Shown: in pieces, positions 8,667 to 18,500 of the stretch
Position numbering within the stretch: the stretch's first letter is position 1
Layout: every line of letters starts with the position of its first letter
Source of the DNA: Phenylobacterium sp. RIFCSPHIGHO2_01_FULL_69_31
GTDB lineage: Bacteria > Pseudomonadota > Alphaproteobacteria > Caulobacterales > Caulobacteraceae
NCBI RefSeq assembly: GCF_001824475.1
Contig: NZ_MHXN01000013.1
Span: forward strand, 1 to 64,000
DNA: 64,000 nt
Reading direction: 5' to 3'
Position numbers and translations under genes: made by a program
Notes under the pieces: model-generated
The model's input: the letters and a program-made list of their open reading frames with translations, nothing else
What the model was told of the DNA's origin: nothing
The model's database searches: none

Positions 8667-10532
8667 ATGAGCCTGAAGACCGTGCCGGGGCTTGAGCCCG
8701 CGCCGACGAAACACGCCAAACTGGTGCAGTGGGTGCGTGACATCGCCGACCTGGCCCAGCCTGACCGCGTCGTCTGGTGCGACGGGTCGGACGCCGAATG
8801 GACCCGCCTGACGGGCGAGCTGGTGGCCGCCGGCACGCTGAAGCCGCTGAACCCCGAAAAGCGCCCGAACTCGTTCTATGCTGCCTCGGACCCGCGGGAC
8901 GTGGCGCGTGTCGAGAGCCGTACCTTCATCTGCTCCGAGAAGCCCGAGGACGCCGGCCCGACCAACAACTGGCTGGACCCCGCCGAGATGCGCGCGGACC
9001 TGAAGGACCTGTTCAAGGGCGTGATGCGCGGCCGCACGATGTATGTGGTGCCGTTCTGCATGGGCCCGCTGGGCTCGAAGATCAGCCAGATCGGCGTGGA
9101 GATCACCGACAGCGCCTATGTGGCCGTGTCGATGAAGATCATGACCCGCATGGGGAAGGGCGCCCTGGACATGCTGGGCGAGGACGGCTTCTTCGTGCCC
9201 GCGGTCCACTCGGTAGGCATGCCGCTGGTGGACGGGGTCAAGGACGTGGCCTGGCCCTGCAACGAAATCAAATACATCGTCCATTTTCCTGAGACGCGCG
9301 AGATCTGGTCGTACGGCTCGGGCTATGGCGGCAACGCCCTCCTGGGCAAGAAGTGCTTCGCCCTGCGGATCGCCTCGGTCATGGCCCGCGACGAGGGCTG
9401 GTTCGCCGAGCACATGCTGATCCTGAAGCTTACCTCTCCGGAGGGGGCGGTGAAGTACGTGGCCGCCGCCTTCCCCAGCGCCTGCGGCAAGACCAACATG
9501 GCCATGCTGCAGCCGACGCTGGCGGGCTGGAAGGCCGAGACGATCGGCGACGACATCTGCTGGATGCGGTTCGGCGAGGACGGCCGCCTCTACGCCATCA
9601 ACCCCGAGGCTGGGTTCTTCGGCGTGGCGCCGGGGACGGGCATCGAGACCAACCGCAACGCCATCGACGCCCTCTGGGGCAATTCGATCTTCACCAACGT
9701 GGCGCTGACCGACGACGGCGACGTGTGGTGGGAAGGCCTGACGCCCGAAGCGCCGGCGCACCTCATCGACTGGAAGGGCCGCGACTGGACCCCGGAGTGC
9801 GCCGAGCCCGCCGCGCACCCGAACGCGCGCTTCACGGTGCCGGCCTCGCAGTGCCCGGTGGCGGCACCCGAATGGGAAGACCCGGCGGGCGTGCCGATCT
9901 CGGCGATCCTGTTCGGTGGCCGCAGGGCCTCGGCGGTGCCGCTGGTGACCGAAGCCCGCAACTGGCGCCACGGCGTGTTCATGGCCTCCAACGTGGCCTC
10001 CGAGGGCACCGCGGCGGCCGAGAACGCCATCGGCGAGCTGCGGCGCGACCCCTTCGCCATGCTGCCCTTCTGCGGCTACAACATGGGCGATTATTTCAAC
10101 CACTGGGTGAAAACGGGTGAGGCGGCGGACGCTTCCAAGCTGCCGCGGATCTTCTTCGTGAACTGGTTCCGCAAGGACGAGCGCGGCAAGTTCGTCTGGC
10201 CGGGCTATGGCGAGAACAGCCGGGTGCTGAAGTGGATCGCCGAGCGGCTGGACGGCAAGGCCGATGCGGTGGACACGCCCATCGGCCGCGTGCCGACCAA
10301 GGCCAGCCTGGACCTGTCGGGCCTCAGCCTGACCGACGCGCAGCTGGACCTGCTCCTCACCGTCGATCCGGCCATCTGGACGCAGGAAGCGGCCCTGATC
10401 CCGGCCTTCTACGAGCGGTTCGGCGATCACATGCCCAAGGCGCTTTGGGACGAGTACGCGGCGCTGGTCGAACGCCTGAAGGCGGCCGCGGCCACCGAGG
10501 CGGCCGACGAACGGATCGTGGCGGCCGAATAG
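8667..10532 (+). CDS. pckG: Phosphoenolpyruvate carboxykinase (GTP)
   Basis: A 621-residue cytosolic enzyme converting oxaloacetate and GTP to phosphoenolpyruvate, CO2 and GDP, the first step of gluconeogenesis. It shows the GTP-type signature [12 protein letters not shown] at about residues 269-280 (hyper-reactive Cys 273 and P-loop), [22 protein letters not shown] and FLVNWFRK-like [29 protein letters not shown]. Length matches the GTP family rather than the ATP family. The start at 8667 follows AAGGAG at the correct spacing. Monocistronic, with its own terminator. Confidence 0.97.
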   Translation: MSLKTVPGLEPAPTKHAKLVQWVRDIADLAQPDRVVWCDGSDAEWTRLTGELVAAGTLKPLNPEKRPNSFYAASDPRDVARVESRTFICSEKPEDAGPTNNWLDPAEMRADLKDLFKGVMRGRTMYVVPFCMGPLGSKISQIGVEITDSAYVAVSMKIMTRMGKGALDMLGEDGFFVPAVHSVGMPLVDGVKDVAWPCNEIKYIVHFPETREIWSYGSGYGGNALLGKKCFALRIASVMARDEGWFAEHMLILKLTSPEGAVKYVAAAFPSACGKTNMAMLQPTLAGWKAETIGDDICWMRFGEDGRLYAINPEAGFFGVAPGTGIETNRNAIDALWGNSIFTNVALTDDGDVWWEGLTPEAPAHLIDWKGRDWTPECAEPAAHPNARFTVPASQCPVAAPEWEDPAGVPISAILFGGRRASAVPLVTEARNWRHGVFMASNVASEGTAAAENAIGELRRDPFAMLPFCGYNMGDYFNHWVKTGEAADASKLPRIFFVNWFRKDERGKFVWPGYGENSRVLKWIAERLDGKADAVDTPIGRVPTKASLDLSGLSLTDAQLDLLLTVDPAIWTQEAALIPAFYERFGDHMPKALWDEYAALVERLKAAAATEAADERIVAAE

Positions 10533-10552
10533 AAGCCTCCCGAGCGCAACGA

Positions 10553-10578
10553 AAAGGCCGCGGCGAGCCGCGGCCTTT
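10553..10578 (+). terminator. Rho-independent terminator after pckG
   Basis: AAAGGCCGCGG, a four-base loop, then CCGCGGCCTTT: an 11-bp GC-rich stem running into T residues, 20 bases after the pckG stop codon. Confidence 0.85.
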
Positions 10579-10596
10579 GTCGTGCGGCTTGCTCAT

Positions 10597-10611
10597 GTTC
10601 CGGTTTTGTTC
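10597..10611 (+). promoter_or_regulatory. LexA-type SOS box, exact GTTC-N7-GTTC
   Basis: GTTCCGGTTTTGTTC matches the alphaproteobacterial LexA operator GTTC-N7-GTTC exactly, with a T-rich spacer. It ends 57 bases before the ATG of the downstream hypothetical gene. A plausible promoter (TTGCTC, 17 bases, TTAACT) would place the box between -35 and -10, where a repressor would block transcription. Confidence 0.6.
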
Positions 10612-10667
10612 TTAACTTGGAGGCCTCTGCCTCTCAGCCTGTGACGCTGGCAGACAGAGGTGGGCGG

Positions 10668-11183
10668 ATGGCGAAGCGGGACGGGAAGATCGGCGGCGTC
10701 AGTGTCGGGGAGGTCGTAGGGCAACTGTTCAACGCGCCGAACACAGCGGCCGGTTTGGCTTATGGCAGCGTAGGTCATGCTCTCGGGGTCATGGCCCATG
10801 CCGTGGACCGACGGGTTCCGCAGCCACGCATTTCGACGCGAGGCGGAAGGACAGAGTTCTTCAACAATCCACTGGCCTACCAGGGAGCCATCACGCTCGG
10901 CGAGGTCACTTATGGAGACGATCCCTATTCTCCGGCTGGAAGAAGGACGTGGCGGAACAAGGAGGTCAGTGAGGGGCATCCGGTGTGGGAGCATGAGCGT
11001 CAGCATGTCCTACAGGGGCGTCAGCTGGGACCTGCGTATTTGCCGTCGAACGTGCTGGGCGGGCTGACGGCCTCGATTTTCGACCGTGACTGGCACGGAC
11101 CGCGAAATTGGAACGAGCGCGGACCTCAGATGCAGCCGGCAAGACCTTGGCCAAGACGTCGACCTCGATCAGGTGCGCGATGA
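10668..11183 (+). CDS. Hypothetical protein with an HExxH-like EHERQH motif, in an SOS-box cassette
   Basis: 171 residues, not recognised. Start chosen at 10668, behind GAGGTGGG. The C-terminal half contains VWEHERQHVLQGRQLGPAYLPSNVLGG, in which HERQH fits the HExxH zinc-protease pattern. The flanking helix is short, and a third ligand is not obvious, so catalysis is only a possibility. It shares no clear similarity with neighbours. Its stop overlaps the next gene's start by four bases, so the two are co-translated and both should follow the SOS box 57 bases upstream. Confidence 0.55.
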   Translation: MAKRDGKIGGVSVGEVVGQLFNAPNTAAGLAYGSVGHALGVMAHAVDRRVPQPRISTRGGRTEFFNNPLAYQGAITLGEVTYGDDPYSPAGRRTWRNKEVSEGHPVWEHERQHVLQGRQLGPAYLPSNVLGGLTASIFDRDWHGPRNWNERGPQMQPARPWPRRRPRSGAR

Positions 11184-11578
11184 GACTCCTGAGCTCCGGC
11201 GTGTTGCTGGCGACCGGGCTGACCCTTTGCGCCTGCGATCCGATGCCCATGGTTTCGCTGAAGAATGAGACCGCCGGCGAGGTCAAAGTCCGTTTCCTCG
11301 CGAGCGTTCCCGGCGAAGTCGGGCCGGACAAGGCCTATAAGCTCCGCCCTCGTGAAGACGCAGACCTTCCGGCGGGCTACATGTTCCGAAACCACATGGT
11401 GGTCGAGGGCGGCGGGTGCCGCTGGACCTTTCCAGTCGTGCCGGAAGCCACGATCGACGGCAGCATGGGGGGGCAGACCCCCCTCGCGATCGGCTCGGAC
11501 TGGCGCCTGTACGTGAGGGATCCCTCCGTACAGCCCAAGGGCTGGCCGGTGGCGCCATCGAGCAAGGCATGCGGTTGA
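11180..11578 (+). CDS. Small lipoprotein, hypothetical
   Basis: 132 residues. MRLLSSGVLLATGLTLCACD is a short lipoprotein signal peptide with Cys at 17 and 19. The mature part (MVSLKNETAGEVKVRFLASVPGEV...) resembles a small beta-rich periplasmic domain with two further Cys residues that could pair. It overlaps the upstream gene by ATGA. No function is assigned. With the preceding gene it forms a possible damage-inducible envelope pair. Confidence 0.6.
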   Translation: MRLLSSGVLLATGLTLCACDPMPMVSLKNETAGEVKVRFLASVPGEVGPDKAYKLRPREDADLPAGYMFRNHMVVEGGGCRWTFPVVPEATIDGSMGGQTPLAIGSDWRLYVRDPSVQPKGWPVAPSSKACG

Positions 11579-11585
11579 GGCGGTT

Positions 11586-13514
11586 CTAGCCGCCCGTGAT
11601 CACGCGCAGGCTGGGTTGAGCGGCCGGCTTTTCGCCACGGACCTGGGCCACCAGGTCGAACAGGGTGGCGCGGACAGCCTCCACGTCGCCGGCGTCCACC
11701 ACCGCCGCCAGGGCCTCGATGTGGCCGGGGGTGACGCGGACGGCCGAACTGGAGATCACCTCCATCACCTTGGGCGCGGCGGGCAGGGCGTGCTCGGTCT
11801 CGTCCAGCAGCGCCTCGGTCAGCTTTTCGCCGGGGCGCAGGCCGGTGATCTCGATCTCGATGTCCCGGCGGCCGGACAGGGCGATCATCTGGCGGGCGAG
11901 GTCGAGGATGCTGACCGGCTCGCCCATCTCCAGCAGGAACAGGCGCGAGTCGCGGCGGTCGTCTTCATGGCAGGCGGCCGTGGCGTGCAGCACGAGCTGG
12001 GCCGCCTCGGGGATGGTCATGAAGAAGCGCGTCATGTCGGGGTGGGTGACCGTCACCGGCCCGCCGCGCTCGATCTGCGACTTGAAGATCGGCACCACCG
12101 AGCCGGACGAGCCCAGGACGTTGCCGAAGCGCACGGCCGAGAACCGGGTGCCCTCGACGGTGCTCTGCTGGGCCTGGATAACGGCCTCGGCCAGGCGCTT
12201 GGTGGCGCCCATGGCGTTGGTGGGGTCCACGGCCTTGTCGGTGGAGATCAGCACCATCTGGCGGGCGCCGCAGGCCTTGGAGGCCTCGGCCACGTTCCAG
12301 GTGCCGATCACGTTGGTGAGGATGCCCTCCATCGGATGGCGCTCGACCATGGAGACGTGCTTCAGCGCCGCGGCGTGGAAGACCAGGTCCGGCATCTCCC
12401 GGCCGAGGACGGCGCTGGTGCGGCGGCCGTCACGCACGTCGCACAGCACGGCCTTGACCGAGATGTGCGGGAAGGTCTCCCGCATCTCGCGCTCGATCTC
12501 GAACAGCGCGGTCTCGGAGAAGTCGAGGACGGTCAGGTGCGCGCAGTTGAAGGCGGCGACCTGGCGGCAGAGCTCGGACCCGATGGAGCCGCCGGCGCCG
12601 GTGATCAGGACCCGCCGACCCTTGATCAGGCCGCCGATGGCTCTGCGGTCCAGTTCGATGGGCTCGCGGGCCAGCAGCTCCTCGATGTTGATGTCGCGCA
12701 TCGGCAGCAGGGTCAGGCCGTCGTGCTGCGAAAGCTCGACGATGGAGGGCAGGCGCAGGAGCCGGATGCCGTCGGTCTTCAGGCGGCCCAGGACGTCGGC
12801 GGTGAGGCCCTTCAGCTTGCCCGGCTCCTCAAGGAAGAGGATGGCGCGAGGGTAGCGGTTCCAGCGGCGCAGGTCGGCCAGGGCCTCGTCCAGGCGATCG
12901 ATGGCCTCGAGGATGCAGACGCCGCGCACCTGGGCGCCCACGTCGCGGCGGTCGGTGCCGATGATGCCCACGGGCGTATAGGTGCGGTCGTGGCTGCGGG
13001 CGACGTCGCGCAGGTAGGTGTCGGCCAGCGACGGCGGGCCGATCAGGAGCAGCGACGGCGACTGGGTCATCCGGTCGGTGATGGTCTTGAGCGGCGAGAA
13101 GCTCTCGAGCGCGTGCTCGTGCAGCGCGCGGCGCATGATCCGCACGCCCATGGCGCTGACCATCTGGAACAGGGGCGCCATGACCAGGGTGGAGCGGGGC
13201 AGGCCCTCGGCGCGGTCCAGGACGAAGACCGCCAGGAGGAACACGCCGACCGTCAGCAGCGCGCTGCGGGCGAGCACCAGGGCGTCGGGGATCGAGACGT
13301 AGCGCCAGGGCGACAGCTCGCGGCGGAACATCAGGCTGAAAGCCGCCGCGATGGCGGCGTAGAGCGCGGCCAGCTGGAAGAAGCTGAGGGCGCCGGCCTG
13401 GCCGAACCCCAGCTCGGGCTGGGTGGGGGCGACGAAGAACGCGATGGCGAAGGCCAGGGCCGCGAGCAGGGCGTCGAAGATCACGGTCTGGGCCCGGACG
13501 GCCATCCGCTCCAT
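11586..13514 (-). CDS. Membrane-bound nucleoside-diphosphate-sugar 4,6-dehydratase (CapD/WbpM/FlaA1-like)
   Basis: 642 residues. It has four to five N-terminal membrane helices (FDALLAALAFAIAFFVAP and following), a CoA-binding-like middle domain (SLLLIGPPSLADTYLRDVARS) and a C-terminal short-chain epimerase domain with the NAD motif TGAGGSIGSE and VFHAAALKHVSMVERHP. The catalytic region reads STDKAVDPTNAMGATKR: Met replaces the usual Tyr, as in WbpM-type C6 dehydratases. It should make 4-keto-6-deoxy sugars for surface polysaccharide. The ATG at 13514 has GGAG upstream; earlier starts are TTG or GTG. Confidence 0.9.
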   Translation of the reverse strand: MERMAVRAQTVIFDALLAALAFAIAFFVAPTQPELGFGQAGALSFFQLAALYAAIAAAFSLMFRRELSPWRYVSIPDALVLARSALLTVGVFLLAVFVLDRAEGLPRSTLVMAPLFQMVSAMGVRIMRRALHEHALESFSPLKTITDRMTQSPSLLLIGPPSLADTYLRDVARSHDRTYTPVGIIGTDRRDVGAQVRGVCILEAIDRLDEALADLRRWNRYPRAILFLEEPGKLKGLTADVLGRLKTDGIRLLRLPSIVELSQHDGLTLLPMRDINIEELLAREPIELDRRAIGGLIKGRRVLITGAGGSIGSELCRQVAAFNCAHLTVLDFSETALFEIEREMRETFPHISVKAVLCDVRDGRRTSAVLGREMPDLVFHAAALKHVSMVERHPMEGILTNVIGTWNVAEASKACGARQMVLISTDKAVDPTNAMGATKRLAEAVIQAQQSTVEGTRFSAVRFGNVLGSSGSVVPIFKSQIERGGPVTVTHPDMTRFFMTIPEAAQLVLHATAACHEDDRRDSRLFLLEMGEPVSILDLARQMIALSGRRDIEIEITGLRPGEKLTEALLDETEHALPAAPKVMEVISSSAVRVTPGHIEALAAVVDAGDVEAVRATLFDLVAQVRGEKPAAQPSLRVITGG

Positions 13515-13681
13515 GCGCCGCACTCCACTCACGATAGCGATTCCCAAATCATAGGCCCGGTCGCGCGGGCGGTCAGTAAAACTTGGACATAGCGGAGTTT
13601 TTCCGCGGTCGGCGCCCGACTAGCTCATGACAGGCGTCCGGCGAGCGCGGCCGAACTTAAGAACAGGGCGCCCCCTGTGCA

Positions 13682-13718
13682 ACGGAAAAGCCGCCGCGAG
13701 GTCCGCGACGGCTTCCGT
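13682..13718 (-). terminator. Rho-independent terminator after the porin gene
   Basis: On the minus strand a GC-rich stem (AAGCCGTCGCG with CGCGGCGGCTT, one mismatch) is followed by TTCCGT, about 30 bases after the porin stop codon. The outer ACGG/CCGT arms also pair. Confidence 0.7.
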
Positions 13719-13748
13719 ACAACCGATAAAGCTAAGCTTTGGTTGCGA

Positions 13749-14447
13749 CTACCACGCGAACTTGATGCCGCCGACCACGCGCGCGTCGGCGAGACCGCCG
13801 GACAGGTTCTTGGACACGTTGGTGTCGAAGTAGCGGAGGTCGAGGCTGATGTTGTCGGTCAGGGCGTAACCGCCGCCGACGTTCCAGGTCGTGTAGTCGA
13901 TGCCGGTGTCCACTTCCTGGCGGCCGATGGCGCCGCTGAAGGTGAACTTCGTGTCGGGCACGGCGACGGCGGCGTTCGCCTCGTAGTACCAGGCATCGCC
14001 GGTCTTGCCGAAGAACTCGGGCGAGTAATAGACGGCGGCGCCCAGGGTCGCCGGGCCGGCCGGGACGGAGGCGGCGACCTTGCCTTCCCAATAGTCCTGG
14101 TTCGAGCCGGACGGCTGGTCGATATAGCCGTAGTAGATCACGCCGATGTCGAAGGTGATCGGGCCGGCGGTCGGCTTGATGCCGGCGTACAGGTCGAATT
14201 CGGCGTCCGTGCCGTTGTTGAAGTCGACGGTCGAGACCCACGCGCCGGCGTAGCCGATACCCATGGTGGCGTCGACGCCGCCGAACACGGACGGATCTTC
14301 GTCGGACTGGCTGAAGCCGCGGAACACGTAGTCGGTGTTCGCGCCGACATTGAAAGCGAAGCTCGGGCCACTGTCCTGCGCCTGCGCGGCGCCAGCGAGC
14401 GCCAGCGAGCCAACAGCGGCCGCCAGCGCAATTTTCAGCGTTCTCAT
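13749..14447 (-). CDS. TorF-family putative outer-membrane porin
   Basis: 232 residues with a clear signal peptide (MRTLKIALAAAVGSLALAGAAQA). The mature protein has FAFNVGANTDYVFRGFSQS and many alternating amphipathic strands (GYAGAWVSTVDF, EFDLYAGIKP, SLDLRYFDTN) and ends in VVGGIKFAW with terminal tryptophan, as in outer-membrane barrels. The TDYVFRGxSQS signature is typical of the TorF/Gcw_chp family (TIGR02001). The start follows GATAAGAG. Substrate unknown. Confidence 0.85.
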   Translation of the reverse strand: MRTLKIALAAAVGSLALAGAAQAQDSGPSFAFNVGANTDYVFRGFSQSDEDPSVFGGVDATMGIGYAGAWVSTVDFNNGTDAEFDLYAGIKPTAGPITFDIGVIYYGYIDQPSGSNQDYWEGKVAASVPAGPATLGAAVYYSPEFFGKTGDAWYYEANAAVAVPDTKFTFSGAIGRQEVDTGIDYTTWNVGGGYALTDNISLDLRYFDTNVSKNLSGGLADARVVGGIKFAW

Positions 14448-14632
14448 TCTCTTATCCCCTCTTACGTCCGTCCGGCCGGAGCCGACGGGCGTAACCATGG
14501 TCGTCGGGGCGGCGTGCAGATCACAACGTGACGAACACGCGACAGCGCAGCCTCGGGATGGCTGACGATAGATTGGGCGCCCGCATCCCGGATTGCCCGG
14601 AAAGCGGGCAAGCTGACCTTGCGGCAGCGTTT

Positions 14633-15433
14633 TTAGCGCGCCACCAGTGCGGCGAATCCGAGGTGCGATCCGGCGTCCACGAGCAGCGTCTCGCCGGTCA
14701 CGTGGCGCGAATGGGGCGAGGCCAGGAACACGGCCGAGGCGGCGATGTCCTCTGCTGTGGACGCCACCTTGAGCGGGGTGCTGGCCGCCGCGTTGGCGCG
14801 CACCTTCTCGGCGGCGGCTTCGCCCATCCCCTTGCCGAACCACGGGGTGTCGATGAACCCGGGGCAGACCGCGTTCACGCGGATCTTCGGCGCCAGCGCG
14901 CGGGCCAGCGACAGGGTCATGGTGTTGAGCGCGCCCTTGGAGGCGGCGTAGGGGACGGAGGATCCGATGCCGGTGACCCCGGCGATCGACGCCGTCATGA
15001 CCACCGCGCCGGGGCGGGGCGCCGCCTCCAGCAGCGCCCGGCAAGCCCGGACCATCTGGTAGGGACCCACGACATTCACGGCATAGAGGTCGAGGAAGTC
15101 CTGGCCGGAGACGCCGTCGAGGTTGGCATGGCCGTTGAACTTGGTGGTGCCCGCGTTGTTGAAGAGGGCGTCGATGCGCCCGTAGGGCTCCGCGGCCGCG
15201 GCGATGCGGCGGCAATCGTCGTCGTTGGCGACGTCGCCCTGGACGAGCATGGTCTCCGCGCCATGGGCCTGGCACTGGCGCGCGGTCTCCTCGGCGTCGT
15301 CGCGGTTGCGGGCGTAGTTGATCACCACCGCCTTTGCGCCGCGCGAGGCGACCTCGACCGCCACCGCGCGCCCGAGCCCGGTAGAGGCGCCGGTCACCAC
15401 CACCACGAAGTCCTGATAGTCGCCCTTGGCCAT
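14633..15433 (-). CDS. Short-chain dehydrogenase/reductase (SDR)
   Basis: 266 residues with the classical SDR pattern: cofactor motif TGASTGLG near residue 15, NNAG near 92, and the catalytic YAASK preceded by Ser in [14 protein letters not shown] after strand 2 suggests NADP preference. The C-terminal [14 protein letters not shown] is typical of FabG-like family members. The substrate cannot be read from the sequence. Confidence 0.9.
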   Translation of the reverse strand: MAKGDYQDFVVVVTGASTGLGRAVAVEVASRGAKAVVINYARNRDDAEETARQCQAHGAETMLVQGDVANDDDCRRIAAAAEPYGRIDALFNNAGTTKFNGHANLDGVSGQDFLDLYAVNVVGPYQMVRACRALLEAAPRPGAVVMTASIAGVTGIGSSVPYAASKGALNTMTLSLARALAPKIRVNAVCPGFIDTPWFGKGMGEAAAEKVRANAAASTPLKVASTAEDIAASAVFLASPHSRHVTGETLLVDAGSHLGFAALVAR

Positions 15434-15486
15434 CGCCGCGCCTCCCGATGTTGTTTGGGGTGCTAGTAGCCGGTAAAGCGCCCGCC

Positions 15487-15942
15487 ATGGAAGAGACCCA
15501 CCTCACGCAGCTGGGCCGCGAGACCCGGGGCTTCGACAGCCCGGAGACGGCGGTCCTTGAACGCGTGCCGAACCCGCACCCCGGCACGGCCTATCTGGTG
15601 CGCTTCACGGCGCCCGAGTTCACATCATTGTGCCCGGTCACCGGTCAGCCGGATTTCGCGCACCTGGTGATCGACTACGTCCCCCGCGACTGGCTCGTGG
15701 AATCCAAGTCGCTCAAGCTGTATCTGGGCTCGTTCCGCAACCATGGCGCTTTTCACGAGGACTGCACGGTGGCGGTGGGCAAGCGCCTGATCGATCTCCT
15801 GACGCCCCAGTGGCTCAGGATCGGCGGGTACTGGTATCCGCGAGGCGGCATTCCCATCGACGTGTTCTGGCAAAGCGGCCCGGCGCCCGAAGGACTGTGG
15901 TTGCCCGATCAAGGCGTCGCGCCATATCGAGGGCGTGGCTGA
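15487..15942 (+). CDS. queF: NADPH-dependent 7-cyano-7-deazaguanine reductase QueF
   Basis: 151 residues, short (YkvM) form. It reduces preQ0 to preQ1 in queuosine biosynthesis. The nucleophile Cys49 sits in [12 protein letters not shown] with Asp56; [21 protein letters not shown] carries the substrate-binding Glu and His. The ATG at 15487 begins the conserved region; an upstream ATG at 15448 would add 13 unlike residues. The gene diverges from the SDR with only 53 bases between them, and no preQ1 riboswitch fits there. Confidence 0.95.
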   Translation: MEETHLTQLGRETRGFDSPETAVLERVPNPHPGTAYLVRFTAPEFTSLCPVTGQPDFAHLVIDYVPRDWLVESKSLKLYLGSFRNHGAFHEDCTVAVGKRLIDLLTPQWLRIGGYWYPRGGIPIDVFWQSGPAPEGLWLPDQGVAPYRGRG

Positions 15943-16268
15943 ACGTATCGGTGGCCCGCCTTGAGTTGCCACGTGGATGTACGTCTTGTGAATACTCGCC
16001 CCATCGCAGCATAGATCGATGCGCCGCGACGTATAGCTGCATCGTTCCCGGAGCTTCACTATCGAGATCGCCGGAGGGCCTACTCTCGCGCCAGGCGAAG
16101 TGGCCATCCGAACCTATTCGCGCGCCTATTCGGGCTTCCCAAAAGTCGCCAGGAGGCCTATACGTAACGCGCCCATACTCTCCTCGGGCGTGTCACCTCA
16201 GGCCGGGCGGCGCGGCGCGTCGTCCGGCCGCCGTGTTTCTGGCGGTCGGATTCTGAAGGGCGGCGCCT
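15943..16268. other. Gap between queF and the nitroreductase gene
   Basis: 326 bases with stops in all frames and lower coding character than its flanks. No RNA gene, repeat or terminator with a U-tract was recognised. Confidence 0.4.
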
Positions 16269-16880
16269 CTAGGGCGTCCAGCGACGGACGAGGGGATCGA
16301 GGTCTGGGCGCTCTCGCTCCAGCGGCGCTTCCCGGGCCGTGCCGATCAGCACGAAGCCGGCCACCCGCTCGCCTTCTCTCACGCCCAGAACAGCCGTCGC
16401 GTCCGCGTCGTAGCTGTACCAGTCCGTGATCCAGTTTGCGCCGAAGCCCATGGCGAGCGCTGCGTAGAGCAGGTTGGTGCAGACGACCCCGGCCGACAGG
16501 ATCTGTTCCCACTCCGGGATTGCGCCGGGGCGGGGTGACGAGATCACAGCCACGGCCATCGGCGGGATCTTCAGCTTTGCGAGCTTGGCCGCGAGGGTCG
16601 CATCGCCGCGGGACTGGGCGAGGGCGTCCAGCCTGGCGGCGAAGGCCGCCTTGTCCGCGCCCTCCAGGATCACGAAACGCCACGGCGCGAGTTTGCCGTG
16701 GTCGGGCGCGCGAGCGGCGATCCGTAGAAGATCGGCCAACTGACTGCCGTTGGGCGCAGGCTCGGCCAGCGTCACCGCCGGCGTCGAGCGGCGAAGCGCC
16801 AGGAAGCGCAGAACATCGGGGGCGGCTTCGAAGGGAAGCGCCGCCCCGAACTCGGGGGCGGGCGGCAAGGCTGAGGTCAA
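16269..16880 (-). CDS. Nitroreductase-family oxidoreductase (YdjA-like)
   Basis: 203 residues. The FMN-binding N-terminal motif RRSTPAVTLAEPAP and AARAPDHGKLAPWRFVILEG match the YdjA/TdsD-type nitroreductases. VVCTNLLYAALAMGFGANWITDW is the family's central helix, and GFVLIGTA lies near the C-terminus. Expected to be a flavin-dependent homodimeric reductase using NAD(P)H. Natural substrate unknown. Confidence 0.88.
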   Translation of the reverse strand: MTSALPPAPEFGAALPFEAAPDVLRFLALRRSTPAVTLAEPAPNGSQLADLLRIAARAPDHGKLAPWRFVILEGADKAAFAARLDALAQSRGDATLAAKLAKLKIPPMAVAVISSPRPGAIPEWEQILSAGVVCTNLLYAALAMGFGANWITDWYSYDADATAVLGVREGERVAGFVLIGTAREAPLERERPDLDPLVRRWTP

Positions 16881-16964
16881 CGGCTGGTCCGGTGTCTGGA
16901 GTCCCGGTAGGTGGGATCCTCTTTATGGGGCCGCCGCTGCGATCCGCAAGGCGAGGGGAGGAAC

Positions 16965-17579
16965 ATGATGGCGAAGCCGGCCTGGCTGAGATCGCACGGC
17001 AAGCCCTGGGTGCGGGGCCCGGGCGCGGTGGTCTACGACAATCCCTGGATCTCAGTGACGGAGTACGCGGCCACCGCGCCGACCGGGGCGCCGGCCCGCT
17101 ACGGGCTGGTCGGCTTCAAGAACTATGCGATCGCCATCCTGCCGCTCTACGACGACGGCTCCACGGTGCTGGTGGGCCAGAACCGCTTTCCGGCGGCGGA
17201 CTACAGCTGGGAGCTGCCGGAAGGCGGCGGCCCGGTCGACGAGGACCCGCTGGAAAGCGCCAAGCGCGAACTGGCCGAGGAGACGGGCCTGCAAGCCGCC
17301 GAGTGGCACGAGGTGATGCGCACGCAGCTGTCGAACTCGGTCACCGACGAACTGATGTTCGGCTACCTCGCGCTGGGGCTGTCGCGGGCCCGGGCCGGGC
17401 AGGAGATGGACGACACCGAGGCCCTGGAGGTCGCGCGCGTTCCGTTCCGCGAGGCGTTGGACGTCGCGATGGCCGGCGAGATCAAGGATATGCTGACGGT
17501 GGCGATGCTGCTGAAGGCTTACCATATGGCTCGGGAAGGGCTTTTGGCGCCTGCGCTTGCGCGCGCCATGTTAGGCTAG
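16965..17579 (+). CDS. Nudix hydrolase, ADP-ribose pyrophosphatase-like
   Basis: 204 residues. It has a complete Nudix box: G-x5-E-x7-RELAEETGL, in the segment that begins GGGPVDEDPLESAK at about residue 86. The N-terminal half (NPWISVTEYAA...YGLVGFKNYAIAILPLYDDG) resembles the ADP-sugar pyrophosphatase branch. ATGATG at 16965 follows AGGGGAGG. Likely hydrolyses an NDP-sugar or a related dinucleotide; substrate unproven. It lies 28 bases before cysE and may be co-transcribed with it. Confidence 0.88.
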   Translation: MMAKPAWLRSHGKPWVRGPGAVVYDNPWISVTEYAATAPTGAPARYGLVGFKNYAIAILPLYDDGSTVLVGQNRFPAADYSWELPEGGGPVDEDPLESAKRELAEETGLQAAEWHEVMRTQLSNSVTDELMFGYLALGLSRARAGQEMDDTEALEVARVPFREALDVAMAGEIKDMLTVAMLLKAYHMAREGLLAPALARAMLG

Positions 17580-17607
17580 GGAGAAGCCTATGGGTCGGGA
17601 GGAGACC

Positions 17608-18438
17608 ATGAGTCAGCGCCTGGAGGTGGTGAACCCCGCCACGCCGCCGCCCGTGTGGGCCGCACTGCGCAACGAGGCCTATGCCGCCGCAAAGAACGAG
17701 GCCGCGCTGGCCAGCCTGCTGGCGGCCGTGATCCTGAACCACGACAGCCTGGGCGATGCGCTGAGCTATCAGCTGGCCCGCAAGCTGGGCGACCAGGAGC
17801 TGCGGGCCATGAGCCTGCGCGACACGGTCGAGGAGGCCTATGAGGCCGATCCCTCCATCGTGGAGATCGCCGAGGCCGACCTGAAGGCGGTGTTCGAGCG
17901 GGATCCGGCCTGCAAGGGCTATGTCCAGCCGTTCCTGTTCTTCAAGGGGTTCCTGGCCCTGCAGACGCACCGGGTGGCGCACTGGCTCTACAACGAGGGC
18001 CGCGAGACGCTGGCGTTCTATCTGCAGAGCCGGTCGAGCGAGCTGTTCCAGGTGGACATCAACCCGGCGACCCGGATCGGCCGCGGCGTCTTCGTCGACC
18101 ACGGCACCGGCATCGTGATCGGGGAGACGGCGGTGATCGGCGACGATGTGTCGATGCTCCAGGGCGTGACCCTGGGCGGGACCGGCGCCGAGCAGGGCGA
18201 CCGGCATCCGAAGATCGGCCGCGGCGTGCTGCTGGGCGCGGGCGCCAAGGTGCTGGGCAACATCACCATCGGCGACTACGCCAAGATCGCGTCGGGCTCG
18301 GTGGTGCTGAAGCCGGTGCCGTCGGGCTGCACCGCGGCCGGGGTGCCGGCGCGGCTGGTCAACTGCCCGACCTGCGAGGAGCCGGCCAAGAGCATGGACC
18401 ACACCCTGGCCGATGCTGTGTACGACTACGTCATCTGA
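17608..18438 (+). CDS. cysE: Serine O-acetyltransferase
   Basis: 276 residues. It acetylates L-serine with acetyl-CoA, the first step of cysteine synthesis. The helical N-terminal domain is followed by a left-handed beta-helix of hexapeptide repeats (IGRGVFVDHGTGIVIGETAVIGDD, VTLGGTG, IGRGVLLGAGAKVLGNITIGDYAKI). The catalytic His-Asp pair is in the DHGTG region, and the acetyl-CoA site GGTGAEQGDRHPKIG is present. Start at 17608 behind GGGAGGAG. The DUF3126 gene follows 62 bases later. Confidence 0.95.
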   Translation: MSQRLEVVNPATPPPVWAALRNEAYAAAKNEAALASLLAAVILNHDSLGDALSYQLARKLGDQELRAMSLRDTVEEAYEADPSIVEIAEADLKAVFERDPACKGYVQPFLFFKGFLALQTHRVAHWLYNEGRETLAFYLQSRSSELFQVDINPATRIGRGVFVDHGTGIVIGETAVIGDDVSMLQGVTLGGTGAEQGDRHPKIGRGVLLGAGAKVLGNITIGDYAKIASGSVVLKPVPSGCTAAGVPARLVNCPTCEEPAKSMDHTLADAVYDYVI

Positions 18439-18500
18439 GGTTTCGCCCGGGCGTCGGACCGGCTAGGTTCCGCGCAACGATTTGCACGGAGCGTTTTGGC

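Noticed and set aside
11616..13592. Long open frame antisense to the CapD-like gene
   Set aside because: Same GC artefact; the minus-strand product has full family motifs.
15434..15486. preQ1 riboswitch before queF
   Set aside because: Only 53 bases separate the divergent genes and no preQ1 aptamer pattern is present.
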